NCBI RefSeq assembly: GCF_041381155.1 | Contig: NC_091147.1 | Span: forward strand, 10,810,837-10,874,836 | DNA from: Argopecten irradians | Lineage: Eukaryota > Mollusca > Bivalvia > Pectinida > Pectinidae | Direction: 5' to 3' | DNA: 64,000 nt | Shown here: positions 23,800 to 37,700 of the stretch, one piece after another | Numbering within the stretch: position 1 is the stretch's first letter | Layout: every line of letters starts with the position of its first letter | Translations under genes and position numbers: made by a program | The notes under the pieces: model-generated | The model's database searches: none | Told to the model about the DNA's origin: nothing | Seen by the model: only the letters and a program-made list of their open reading frames with translations

Positions 23800-26700
23800 A
23801 ACATAAAAATAAAATATTTTGAAATTGATGCATCAAATACCTTTAACTTTAAACAAAAATAAACATCATTAAAATGGGTTAAAACTACAACTTTGGAATC
23901 CATCGGAAGTACTTCTTGACTGGCAATGCTAGCGAACTAACAAAAGCAACAATGCGGATTAAGACAAAACAATTAATATTGAAAATTCGATTTGTGATAT
24001 TGACCTATACAATAATTGACTTAATATACCATTGTGGTAGAAACCGTTAACTTAAGGTTGGTTCAATGACATCAATTGTTTAAATTTCCTGCAATTGTTT
24101 TCCAAATATTGCAATATTTTGCAAATTGTCGGGGAATTTGATGCAGTTACCATGGTTTTCACAAGCTTAAATTAGCGCAGAAATTGGACATTTTTTCTCT
24201 AAATATATTTCATATTGAAATTACATTTTGTTGGAGAGAGAACACAGCATAGAGTCGGATAAACAATACTGTATCTTCCAAGAGCCTGCATATGGACAAA
24301 TATGACGGTAAGAGTTGCAACATGGAATGGTTTTAAAACAAATGTGTAAATGTGTGGAGGGAACCGAGCGAAAAGTACGATTGTCCACAGTGATCTATGG
24401 AATGTGTTTGACTAGAATGTTTTTCTCAGGTTTTGTTTGATAAATGATACTTGTTTAACATGGAATTTTTCCAAATTGAATGCAGAATTTTCGTATTATT
24501 CATGATAATTGCAATTATTTTCTTACGCAGCTGAATTGACTAAAAAAATAATGATTCCAAACACAAAAGGTGTAACATTGTCCATTTTATGTTATACAGT
24601 ATTATATATTGATATGGTATACTACATAGTTAAACAGGTCTATAATGAGCACGAAATAGATTTATCATTTATGTTTGTAATGTATTGAACTTTTCTTATA
24701 AACTTTAATAGCACACAGATGTTAATTATGACCATGTTTAATGCAATATACAATCACATAATGATAATGGAGCAGACGTGCATCTATATCCAATGTCCAG
24801 ATATAAATGGTAGACAATATAGACATAGGCATACATACAATGTAATTGGTGTGTACCGTTATGTGCAGTTTAACACATTGAGTTGATATGCTATATATAT
24901 CAACCTTAAGTAATTTCAAAAGGTTTAAAAAAATTATGACTTTGTTTTTATTCTGCGAGTATTTATTGCTGTAGAATTGATTTAGGATGAACCATTGCTT
25001 GTTTTTGTGTAAAGTATTATGTATATGTAACTGCTCATAATTCACCTCTGATGTAGTGTAATCGGTTACACTCGGGATACTAGACTTCGTTAAATCAGCG
25101 TAAAATTCCACCTCGCGAAAAAGTGCTCGAATACAGTAACCATTGATCTGGTTGCCCATTAGTTTTGTTGCCCACGATAGATGCTTACAATGAAGCCATA
25201 TACCTGACGACAAAAGGCTTGACATTACATGTAACAACACATTTATCAATATCACAGTCCATTGTGTTACATGTTCCATGAACTGATAGTTACTATATTT
25301 ATTATGACATACGATCATTTAACATCTGTATCGTTCACTAAATAAGGAATGGATTAACTGTGCTTAAGTTCAGCAATTCCGCACATTTACCAAGCTGAGG
25401 TGTTTTAAAAGAGTATAAGCAAGTCAAAAAGGTAAGTTACAAATGTATTATATCTACAGCTATAGAATTGGTAGTTTTTCCAAAAGTTTATTTTACTTAA
25501 CTCTTCTCAACGTGAAAACAGCATAGAGGAGTTTGGCATAAAATTGCTCTTGATGATCAATGTCTTCGATCAATCGTTTATTGTTTGTACGGTAAATATA
25601 TATATATATAGTTAATATAGCAAAAAAATGTACCTTGTGAAGGTATATATAAAAAAGAAGAAACACTAGACTTCGTCGCTAGGCCTTCCTGCCTTCCCAG
25701 GCGTCTTCAGGCGAATGGATGTCTATTGGCGTTGCTGTGATATATGACGTATTCATATATAAAATTATATAGTTAATATATGTGTATGTATACTTATATA
25801 CTGCATATTATTTCGTAGACTCGGTTAAAAAAGAGGACCGTTGATCGGCCACTCGGTGATAAACAAAATAAGTTGCATCAATGTACATGTACGTTAGAGT
25901 CAGCTGCATATGGTATGATTTTCAGAACACTCGGCCCATGTTCTTATTGTGTAAGTCCTAGTTAATTGAATATAAGAGTAAAAATGTTGTTTCTTTTGCA
26001 GTTTTTGCCTGCAGATCAGTCTACAAAAAATACTTTTGAAACATTTTGGATTAAACATCACGCCATTTTACATGCTGTAAAATACGTCATATTAGTCAAT
26101 CTTAAAAGAAACATTTAAATGATATGTGCCGTAATTTTCATACTATTACATGTATGTGTTGTTTGTGTGTTATTTATGTGTTATTCACCATTAATTAAAC
26201 GTTATCAACATTTGGAGTATACAATACTTATAGTGCATACGTATTAATTTACACAAACAAATAAGAGCTCAAAATGATTTATGACACTACTGCTTAACAT
26301 AATTATGTTAATGTCAATGGTCTATACTTTCACATATATCAGTAATTGTAAAGTGCCTCATCAGCAGATATGTTTCATGTAACAGACATAAAGCAAAAAA
26401 ATAACTTTCACAGCGCAAGAATGTTTATAACTTATATGTTTTTCTGTGCCTTTGAATGATTTCCATAGCTTAATTCATCAAAACTGACGGTTTTCAATGA
26501 ATTACAGAAGACACAAAATAACATGTTTGCACACTTACTAGCAGTAAGGCAGACACAACTATAATGTACACGTACCGTAAATCCATACTATTGAATCAAG
26601 AATGTTTAGTACATTTTATTATTTCACAATCTAAATTTACTTACGTTTCGAAAAATACTATGCTTACTAAGTAAACGGTGCATAGGCTTTAATTTTGCTT

Positions 26701-29700
26701 AGTCGAAGAAATTTTTTTTAAATAGTACGTACGGCTTATGTAAACAGTGATCTACAAAAAAAACGGTTTACAGTGGTAATTGAGTAATTATGAAACAACT
26801 CAATAGATATGTTTTCTGTTTTCATCTTAACAGGTATTGGTTATCAGAAACACGATTTATTATCTATTTATTTATAAATGTATATATACTAATGACGAAT
26901 CACACATGTTTGAAAAATATTCTTTTAAAGCCATATTACCAGATTCGAAAACTGTATAAATTTAACTCCCGTAAATTATTGGAAAAACGATATCGTGTCC
27001 ATAAATTTAACATGTCATGTTGAATTTATTTCGCAGTTCTTGTTGAATTTATTTCAAGAGGAACTCAATTCATCACCTAATGAAATCGAGAAAATCAATA
27101 TTCAATCCTTATATTTCAATTCAATTGTATTTTTTTGTATTAAAATTTGTGTTAGTCTCAGAAATGGCAAGTCTACAACGAGAGACGAAAAAAAGTTCAT
27201 CATTAAATTCAAATATCGCAAATGTTCAAATTTCTTATACTTTTATTTAGAAACAATTATCTTAACAGTGTTATCCAGTGTTTCTAACAGTAGTAACCGT
27301 TTTTATGAAGATGTGTTAGAAACGTGGTTTTTAGCCGCTAAAGCTAGTTGGTTTAGAAGTTTTGAGTCTGGGCGCTTTCCATCCTTTACGTATGTAGTAA
27401 TATGTAGATTATGATTTTTACCGATTTTTGATCTAGATCCCTAAAACGCCTAAAAATAGTCATAGGGCACTCTGGTGGGCCCATAATTACATAATCAAAA
27501 TAAATATTTGCTTATGACTCGCCATACATATGCATTTACTTTAATCAAAATAATATATATCCGTATCACCCAGTCACTGTAAAACATCGCATGTATGAGT
27601 GAGTAAAGTTACTTTGCAATTCCAAATTTCTAGTTTATTGCTTTATCCAATAAAGGTGTAACGTCAGTGACCCCTATCCAAAGGCAATGCGAAGTTAGCA
27701 TCGGATTCGGGATTCGAACAAAAGCACATTATTCATTATTCAAAAATACAAAATAAGTAACAATTTAAAAACACAAAAAACAGATAAAAACATAATTTCA
27801 TAGCCTCAAAAAAACCCACAAAAAACCCTAAATACCTCGATAAATTGTTACAGACTTGAATACCTTAAAACACATCCTTAGATCGTTTTTCGTTATTCAG
27901 TTTGAATAAAAAAGTCCAGTGTCAGCTACTTTGGGTTAAATATTACTTAAATTTGCTATGAATAACATAGGGGCACGCGCCTCAGGGTTTATTTTCCCCG
28001 AGGTAAATACGACGTTTTATTTCCCTGCCATGTGATGTGTTTCAACTAATCACAGACACTGTTATAAACATGAGGTATAATTTTGTCATTTATTGCCCTC
28101 ATTATAATAAATACCCGTTTTGATCAAGTTTGTGTCCCATCGATGATCACGAGATCTGTCCAAATAAATAGTACGCCACTGTACCGATAATACTGGGTAT
28201 TGATATTAAGGGTCGATTTTATACTGTTGGTTTGACACTGTGACGTGTTCCACATCTCATGTTCGGTTGTAACAGTCATTAAATGACTTGTTGTATACCG
28301 TCATTTGCTTAGTGATTTCATTGCTAGTGACAAATAGTGAATTAAGACCACAAAAGCGATTAACTCTTTCAGTCAATGAAAACGCGATGATTCTTTTCAT
28401 ACACTTACTTTTATTCAACGTTTGCAATATTAATCATTTGATATATTGAGAATTGAATAGCAGATCCCTATCGTGACAGAAAATGATTGTTGACGGGAAG
28501 TACATGTCAACTTACATAGTAGCCTCCTCAACATGTGTGAATTATTTATATATGTGACGGTATTTTGTTGTAAATTGACATTTCTATTCCGAATCAATAT
28601 TTCGTATTATCGTGAAGCTAGAGCAGCAAATGATATATCTATTCATTTAATTAGCAATGCATACTATTAATTTAATGGTTTAATCATTTTAATTCTGAAC
28701 ACAAACAGACACCACTTTCACTTTATAACAGATATGTTCAGCATTTACCCTGTTTTACACCCCATTCATTCACATCCTTTTAACATATATAATTGTTAGT
28801 TAATTTAATTTGTATTAAATAAATTTTTTTGTTTGTTATGCAAATATTTAGTCAGAGGAGATAACTTTTGTAAAAAAAATAAACTAAAGAAAACTTCGTT
28901 CCACATAATATAATATTCAGTTACACAAACGTTATAGCTTTAAACTATTTTAAGTATACACATATTAGATAATAATATAAATTAGATATGTTTCATCGCC
29001 GACAGAGTATAAACGATACCCATTATTGTAACAGTTATTGGGTTTAATCATTTATACACATGTCTTATTAACACAAACCTAATACAAAATAATGTCTTTT
29101 GTTTTTGGTGCATGCGTAATCAATTCTTCATTTCATATAAGACATAATACAAGACATAATTCTACGGCATTTTTCGGGACGTAATTAATTGTTTTTAATA
29201 ATTTCATTTTGAAGTCAATTAAGAAGTTCCAACTTCTCGATGGTGGTACCGGTATTAGTGATAATACAGATTTGCCAGAATGTCTACAGTTCCAGTCATA
29301 CCAGAAAACATCATCAGCTCTTTCTTGTTTCCAGAAGTTGTTAAATCTATGATTGCTTCAGCTTTGGCATTGGAAGGCTTAAACCGTCCCTGTCTTACAA
29401 ATTGACATGAACATTCAACCATTGTATCGCAAAATTCTTAAGTACATATAGAGATTGAACAGTGTTTTGATTTCATTAAACGTGGTTTGAACGCAGCTGG
29501 ATACAGACATATTCAATGTAGCGCAGTAGTCACTCGTTCGCTAACCCGCTCGATCTTTGTCGTGACTAAGCTAAAGTCAAACATTGATTCGATCTTTATT
29601 CAAATGTATAGTACCACTTATTAAACGAAGACATCTGCATCGAAACATAACTAACATATCTTTTTAAAAAAATGCCCTTCGCATATCTATTACATATAGC

Positions 29701-31075
29701 TTAATGTTCCTGCTGCTGATAGAATCCAGTTAATATAAAACCTGTTTCGTCCCTTCTATTATGTCCGAGTGGAAACAGCCGTCCTGTCCACTTCTATCAA
29801 TGTCATCTGTTAGATCCATCATCTAACTCATTGCTCCGATATTTTTAAATATACTTGTGATCGTATGTTAAATATTTTTAATGTCAGTTGAGAAATTGTG
29901 CTATTGACCTTAATTCAGATTTCGTTCATTCTCGTCTCAGTGACAGTCCATCTGCTTGTGTGGTTTTCTAAACGAAGATTGTGAACACTACTTTTTATGA
30001 TGTCCTTTATACAAATGTACGTCAACCCAAGACTGCTCCTTTTTAATTCTATTTTGATACTTGATAATGATAAACTACTGACCATACAAACATTTTGCAT
30101 GGATCTGAAAGACAATGTATTAATAATAATGAAGTTATATTGGATAAAGTTCAGTACTTTGTCAGGGATACCGATATATTTCGTTAATTTAGTTCAATAC
30201 AATGCATATATTTTTTTTTCTATAAGTAATGAATATATAAATTACGAGACTTTTTGCATGGTATGATGTTTATCAAAGTCTAGTTTGATGCCTTAGGATA
30301 TCATCATCATTTGATAAATAGTGATCGACATTAATTTATATTTATATATATAAGTCTAATAATTTGTAGGTACTGTTTACATGTAAGCTGAGGGCGTGTA
30401 TAGGCATGTTGCTTGTTGCCCAACTCTCATTGTCATTAATATCTGATATATATATATATTCTAAAATCAAAATGGATGTTAGAAAAAAAGGTGTTAGTGT
30501 TATTTCGGACTGAAGAAGGCCCTATAGTGGCTGAATATATATTCCATAGAAATGATTTTGATTTTACTTTGAATTTATTTTGGCCTTTTATTTCGGATTA
30601 TTAATATACTAGCTTTATACCGTTTTTCCTCATTATGAGAAAAAAGTTTGTATGGTGTACTTGATCTGTTAACCTATTGGTCGTTTACAAGGTCACAGTT
30701 GCTTTTATTACAGTAACAGTGCTTGAACACATATTCTGTTTTAATGTCAAATACATATTATTTGGATCTAATAACAACTACAGTTGTTTTTAAATTCGTC
30801 AACTTATAACGAGAAAACTGGGAAAAGGTAACAATTAAACTCAGCAATTAAAGCTTATTTAGATAATCATATTACCCGAAGTCTTATCGAATATCGAAGT
30901 GTGACCTAGAATTAGTCCTGCACTGGGTTTGTATTCCCCTCTCATTGACTATATAGGGGCATATGTACATATATGCATGCATCTCCTCTTCATGATATTG
31001 AGTAGCCCCTCTCCCCGATATTAAGTAGTGTAGTTTCAGCCAATCAGTAGCAAGCAGACCAGACAGCCATCTAAA
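23800..31075. other. Gene-poor AT-rich interval
   Basis: No protein family is recognisable on either strand. The longest open frames (25318 down to 24722; 26995-27414) have AT-driven composition and no motif. The interval contains a TA tract near 25595, the dispersed repeat copy at 28990-29268 and an inverted repeat around 30465-30570 (AAAATCAAAAT / ATTTTGATTTT). Confidence 0.6.
28990..29268 (+). repeat. Dispersed repeat, copy 2 of the 17.46-kb family
   Basis: In order: GCCGACAGAGTATAAACGATA, ACACAAACC, GCGTAATCAATTCTTCATTTC, ACATAATTCTACGGC and TTCATTTTGAAGTCAATTA, collinear with 17460-17725. The family is diverged, with many substitutions. Confidence 0.6.
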
Positions 31076-31345
31076 AATATGAAATATGGACCCTGCGAAC
31101 AGGTTCTGTTTACGAAACAGTGAAACATTGACCTCGTAAATATGTCTGTTTAATAACCGAGAAATATAGACCCGCCAATAGGTTAAGTTTACGACACCGT
31201 GAGATACATTGTATGGACCCTTCGAAAGGGATGTGGTTACGAAACCATGAAATATGGACCCGTGAAAAGGTTCTGTTTAGTTACCGTGAAATATGAAACT
31301 CATGAATAGGTTTTGTTTAGTAACCGTGAAATATGGACCCACCGA
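31076..31345 (+). repeat. Imperfect tandem repeat, about 40-46 bp unit, roughly six copies
   Basis: GTGAAATATGGACCC followed by a variable GCGAAAAGG, then TTCTGTTTACGAACC, recurs about six times with indels. It ends about 360 bases before the lectin start codon. Confidence 0.75.
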
Positions 31346-31375
31346 TTTTACGCTACACAGTATTTGCCCGGATCG

Positions 31376-31563
31376 TATTCCGTCTTTGCATATTACAGAG
31401 TTAGCTCCCTTGCGGGTAGGTATCGATTGTTACGTCATTATTTTGTGAGCGCAATTAACGTCATTTTCTCCGAAAAGTATGACGTTACGCTCGAAAACAC
31501 ATGACATCACAATCAATACCTACCCGCAAGGGCAGATAACTCTGTAATATGCAAATACGGAAT
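31376..31563. mobile_element. MITE with about 65-bp terminal inverted repeats
   Basis: The left arm (from TTCCGTCTTTGCATATTACA, then TCCCTTGCGGGTAGGTAT) is repeated in reverse at 31500-31563 (ATACCTACCCGCAAGGG, TGTAATATGCAAATACGGAA), leaving an inner stretch of about 60 bases rich in ACGTCA half-palindromes. No transposase is present. It lies about 100 bases upstream of the lectin TATA-like box. Confidence 0.8.
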
Positions 31564-31663
31564 GTTGGACATCAAGAAGACGAAGTGGAGAAACACTAAT
31601 AACTTCCAACTTTGGGGGCCTTGTAATTAGTACATTGTAGCACCAGACGTTGAAGAATCTGCT

Positions 31664-31703
31664 GTATTTAAGAAGGTAGAAGGGAATAAAACGGTTTCTC
31701 AAC
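31664..31703 (+). promoter_or_regulatory. Putative core promoter of the lectin gene
   Basis: TATTTAAG at 31665-31672 lies about 32 bases before the ATG at 31704, giving a very short leader if it acts as a TATA box. This is inferred from position only; an upstream 5' UTR exon would displace it. Confidence 0.35.
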
Positions 31704-34700
31704 ATGTTTCAGATGACCGTTTGGCCACAGTTGGCTTTTCTAACACTGGCCCTCAACCTTAGTGGACTGGCGATATCCCAAGGTAATTAACAAATAGTTT
31801 TTACTGCAAGATGAAAGACGCCAAGCTTCAATGTCTTAACGTTACCAACATTGGTACTTCAATGTCTTAACGTTACAAACATTGGAACTTCAAAGTCTTA
31901 ACCTTACAAACATTGGTACTTCGATATCTTAACGTTACAAACATTGGTACTTCAATATCTTAATGTTACAATTATTGGTACTTCAATGTCTTAACGTTAC
32001 AAACATTGGAACTTCAATGCCTTAACGTTACAAACATTGGTACTTCAATGTCTTAACGTTACAAACATTGGTACTTCAATGTCTTAACGATACAAACATT
32101 GGTATTTCAATGTCTTAACGTTACAAACATTGGTACTTCAATGTCTTAACGTTACAAACATTGGTACTTCAATGTCTTAACGATACAAACATTGGTATTT
32201 CAATGTCTTAACGTTACAAACATTGGTACTTCAATGTCTTAATGTTACAAACATTGGTACTTCAATGTCTTAACGATACAAACATTGGTACTGCAATGTC
32301 TTAACTATAAAAACTTGGTACATCAATGTCTTAACGTTACAAACATTGGTACTTCAATGTCTTGACGTTACAAACATTGGAACTTCAATGCCTTAACGTT
32401 ACAAACATTGGTACTTCAATGTCTTAACGTTACAATCATTGGTACTTCAGTGCCTTAACGTTACAAACATTGGGACTTCAAAGTCTTAACGTTACAATCA
32501 TTGGTACTTCAATGTCTTAACGTTACAAACATTGGAACTTCAATGTCTTAACGTTACAAACATTGGAACTTCAATGTCTTAACATTACAAACTTTGGTAC
32601 TTCAATGTCTTAATGTTACAAATATTGGTACTTCAATGTCTTAACGTTACAAACATTGGAACTGCAATGTCTTAACGTTACAAACATTGGTACTTCAATG
32701 TCTTAATGTTACAAACATTGGTACTTCAATGTCTTAACGTTACAAACTTTGGTACTTCAATGTCTTAACGTTACAAACATTGGTACTTCAATGTCTTAAC
32801 GTTACAAAAATTGGTACTTCAATGTCTTAACGTTACAAACATTGGAACTTCAATGTCTTAACATTACAAACTTTGGTACTTCAATGTCTTAATGTTACAA
32901 ATATTGGTACTTCAATGTCTTAACGATACAAACATGGGTACTGCAATGTCTTAACGTTACAAACATTGGTACTTCAATGTCTTAACGATACAAACATTGG
33001 TACTTCAATGTCTTAACGTTACAAACATTGGTACTTCAATGTCTTAACGTTACAAACATTGGTACTTCAATGTCTTAACGATACAAACATTGGTACTTCA
33101 ATGTCTTAACGTTACAAACATTGGTACTTCAATGTCTTAACGTTACAAACATTGGAACTTCAATGTCTTAACATTACAAACATTGGTACTTCAATGTCTT
33201 AATGTTACAAATATTGGTACTTCAATGTCTTAACGATACAAACATGGGTACTGCAATGTCTTAACGATAAAAACTTGGTACTTCAATGTCTTAACGTTAC
33301 AAACATTGGTACTTTAAAGTCTTAACGTTACAAACATTGGTACTTCAATGTCTCAACGTTACAAACATTGGTACTTCAATGTCTTAACGTTACAATCATT
33401 GGTACTTCAATGTCTTAACGTTACAAACATTGGTACTTCAATGTCTTAACGTTACAAACATTGGTACTTCAATGTCTTAACGTTACAAACATTGGTACTT
33501 CAATGTCTTAACGTTACAAACATTGGTACTTTAAGGTCTTAACGTTACAAACATTGGTACTTCATTGTCTTAACGTTACAAACATTGGTACTGCAATGTC
33601 TTAACGTTACAAGCATTGGTACTTTAATATCTTAACGATACAAACATTGGTACTTCAATGTCTTAACGTTACAAACTTTCAATGAAATATCATTTAGTGG
33701 TAATATATTTTCATGACTCTTTATTAAATACTAATATGATCGTTAATTACACTATTTATATGCCAAACTGAAACAGTACAAACAAGCGTAATAATATGTG
33801 ACCAAACAACCCCATAGTCTAACGATTGGTCTCGGCAATTCGTCAGTAAAAAACTTTCTAAAGTTTTTTTTTAAACCGCTATTTCAAAAACAAAAACAAA
33901 ATCACCATATTTTCTAGTAAGTAGCGGCATTCGACATCCTTAAAAGTCACTAAATATCCTAATATCTGAATAATGACTAATCAGAGAGATTTATTTCGTT
34001 ACTTTGGTAACGGAGCTTTTCGACAGAGTACCATCCCATAAGCCCCATATATTAATTTCACTGAAATCAGACACATTCTGTAGCTGATACGTCAGCATTG
34101 CAGGATTCATCCTGATATGAAACGTTGATGCTCACAGTTACACCGTGATATCTACTAATTTAACAGAAAGTGGTGTACAAAACATTTTAGGTTTCAGAGA
34201 TCAACTTCGATTCTATGTCATGTATGCTTTAGATTATAGATGGTGCTGGTATCGGATCTACACTGACCCAAGGTCCTGGCACGAGGCACAAGATATATGT
34301 CGACAGAACAATCAGACAATGGAATTGGCCCACATCAACAACCAATCACAGCATGACTACCTTGCATCACTGATTCGGAACAGTCTACCAGCTATCTACG
34401 CATATCCTCTAGGGTATCAGATGTTGTTATGACTTCAACTCTGACAATGGAATCAAACAGTTTTATAATTAAAACATATTTTCCAACATATTTATTCTTG
34501 CACATGTATCATCATTTTCGAATCAGGACCGATTCTACTAACACATAGCAACGTTGAAATCGCAATACAAACCTTTCGAAACATACAAGTATAGCTTTAG
34601 TATAAACATAAAAGTAGAGTTTTAGTAGAAACATGCAAGTATAGCTTTAGTAGAAACATACAAGTAGATATTGGTATAAACATACAAGTATAGCTTTAGT

Positions 34701-37700
34701 AGAAACATACAAGTAGATATTGGTATAAACATACAAGTATAGCTTTAGTAGAAACATACAAGTGTAGCTTTAGTATAAACATACAAGTGTAGCTTTAGTA
34801 TAAACATGCAAGTATAGCTTTAGTAGAAACATACAAGTATAGCTTTAGTAAAAACATACAAGTGTAGCTTTAGTATAAACATACAAGTGTAGCTTTAGTA
34901 TAGACATGCAAGTGTAGCTTTAGTATAAACATGCAAGTATAGCTTTAGTATAAACATGCAAGTATAGCTTTAGTAGAAACATACAAGTATAGCTTTAGTA
35001 GAAACATACAAGTATAGCTTTAGTAAAAACATACAAGTGTAGCTTTAGTATAAACATACAAGTGTAGCTTTAGTATAAACATGCAAGTATAGCTTTAGTA
35101 GAAACATACAAGTGTAGCTTTAGTAAAAACATACAAGTATAGCTTTAGTAGAAACATACAAATGTAGCTTTAGTATAAACATAAAAGTGTAGCTTTAGTA
35201 TAAAAATATAAGTATAGCTTTAGTAAAAACATGCAAGTATAGCTTTAGTATAAACATACAAATGTAGCTTTAGTATAAACATACAAATGTAGCTTTAGTA
35301 TAAACATACAAATGTAGCTTTAGTATAAACATAAAAGTGTAGCTTTAGTAGAAACATAAAAGTGTAGCTTTAGTATAAACATAAAAGTGTAGCTTTAGTA
35401 TAAACATACAAGTATAGCTTTAGTAGAAACATACAAATGTAGCTTTAGTATAAACATACAAATGCAGCTTTAGTATAAACATACAAATGTAGCTTTAGTA
35501 TAAACATACAAGTATAGCTTTAGTATAAACATACAAATGTAGCTTTAGTATAAACATACAAATGTAGCTTTAGCATAAACATGCAAGTGTAGCTTTAATA
35601 TAAACATACAAATGTAGCTTTAGTATAAACATGCAAGTGTAGCTTTAGTAAAAACATACAAGTATAGCTTTAGTAAAAACATACAAGTGTAGCTTTAGTA
35701 TAAACATACAAATGTAGCTTTAGTATAAACATACAAATGTAGCTTTAATATAAACATACAAATGTAGCTTTAGTATAAACATGCAAGTGTAGCTTTAGTA
35801 TAAACATGCAAGTGTAGCTTTAGTAGAAGCATACAAGTGTAGCTTTAGTATAAACATACAAATGTAGCTTTAGTATAAACATACAAATGTAGCTTTAGTA
35901 TAAACATAAAAGTGTAGCTTTAGTAGAAACATAAAAGTGTAGCTTTAGTAAAAACATGCAAGTATAGCTTTAGTATAAACATACAAATGTAGCTTTAGTA
36001 TAAACATACAAATGTAGCTTTAGTATAAACATACAAATGTAGCTTTAGTATAAACATAAAAGTGTAGCTTTAGTAGAAACATAAAAGTGTAGCTTTAGTA
36101 TAAACATAAAAGTGTAGCTTTAGTATAAACATACAAGTATAGCTTTAGTAGAAACATACAAATGTAGCTTTAGTATAAACATACAAATGCAGCTTTAGTA
36201 TAAACATACAAATGTAGCTTTAGTATAAACATACAAGTATAGCTTTAGTATAAACATACAAATGTAGCTTTAGTATAAACATACAAATGTAGCTTTAGTA
36301 TAAACATGCAAGTGTAGCTTTAGTAAAAACATACAAGTATAGCTTTAGTAAAAACATACAAGTGTAGCTTTAGTATAAACATACAAATGTAGCTTTAGTA
36401 TAAACATACAAATGTAGCTTTAATATAAACATACAAATGTAGCTTTAGTATAAACATGCAAGTGTAGCTTTAGTAGAAGCATACAAGTGTAGCTTTAGTA
36501 TAGACATACAAGTATAGCTTTAGTATAACCATATAATAATAATGATAATTGACTTTATTTTCATTCGATTGCACATTGAGTCAAAGACTCTTCTCACACG
36601 TGGTCGAACATATAAAATGTACAGTATTTACAGCATAGTTAATAAACATACAGTAATTATATAAAATGAAATCAAAGATATAACAGAATAAGTAAATCAT
36701 ATCACAGATTAAATTATCATATCACAAAAACAAAATCATAATATCACAGTCTAGAAAATTGCTATAATTTACGCATAAAAGCCATGCAAACATAAAATAT
36801 CATGCTGCAATTATATATAATGAAATAATAAACACAAATAATTGTCTTGTATACATATATGCCAATATGGCAAAGAAATAAAATTTGACAGATTATACAC
36901 TAATATAGTATACATTAAAACAAGAAGTGAATGTCATTTGATAACATGAAATACTAAAAGAAGGTTTTAAAAATCATCACATAATAAGATGTGGATAAAG
37001 GGATTTCAGTTGTAGTCTATACATAAAATCAATGATTATTTTTATTATTATAAACTTCGAAGAAATGCATTCTGCATTCAACCTTGAAGGTGTTAAGAGA
37101 TGGTTTAGCCGTGACTCTTGCAGGAAGGTTATTCCAATGTGCTGGACCATTAAATTTAAAAGAATTTCTTAACTTGGCTGTTTTATGATCTAGTTTGAAT
37201 GGGATGTACATTACTGACTAAGATGTTACAATTTAGGTAGGCAGGACATAAATTATTCATAATTTTGTACATCAAGACACATTCGTTGTATTCAACCCTG
37301 TGAGTGAAAGGCAGCCATTTCAATTTGACAAACAGTTGTTCACCTGGAACACTATAATCTACATCTAGAATAATTCGTAGTGTCCTTTTCTGGATTCGTT
37401 CAAGTTTTTTAACAAATTTCTGTGAACAGTGTCCCCAAATGTTGGAACAATAATCAATATATGGTAAAATAAAACAATTGTGGTAAGTTATTCTAGCCGA
37501 CATTGGTAGGAATTTTTTAATTCTGCACAGTTGATAAAGTTTAGAATTTTTTTTTCAAGACACCTTGCACTTGTATATCCCAAGATAGATGGTCATCGAT
37601 AATCACACCTAAAAGCTTTTCTTTCTTGACATTTTGTAACTGATAATTTCCATCTGTTATACTTAGTTCCTCTGTAAGTCTGTGCTTCTTCTGTTTACTA

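Noticed and set aside
24722..25318. Minus-strand 198-codon open frame
   Set aside because: Composition follows local AT richness, there is no family motif, and part overlaps a CGCGAA-type repeat remnant. Splice or promoter support was not seen.
25660..25740. Possible Penelope-like or other element signature (CCTGAAGACGCC type phrase on the minus strand)
   Set aside because: The phrase alone is too short to assign. No RT or GIY-YIG reading is nearby. A loosely similar phrase near 30510 (GACTGAAGAAGGCC) is equally isolated.
26995..27414. Plus-strand 139-codon open frame
   Set aside because: Low-complexity, Phe/Ile/Asn/Ser-rich reading typical of AT-rich non-coding DNA; no motif.
31826..36531. 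Repeat-encoded protein or silk-like coding repeats
   Set aside because: The 31-bp and 25-bp periods are not multiples of three and contain frequent stops (TTAA, TAG) in every frame.
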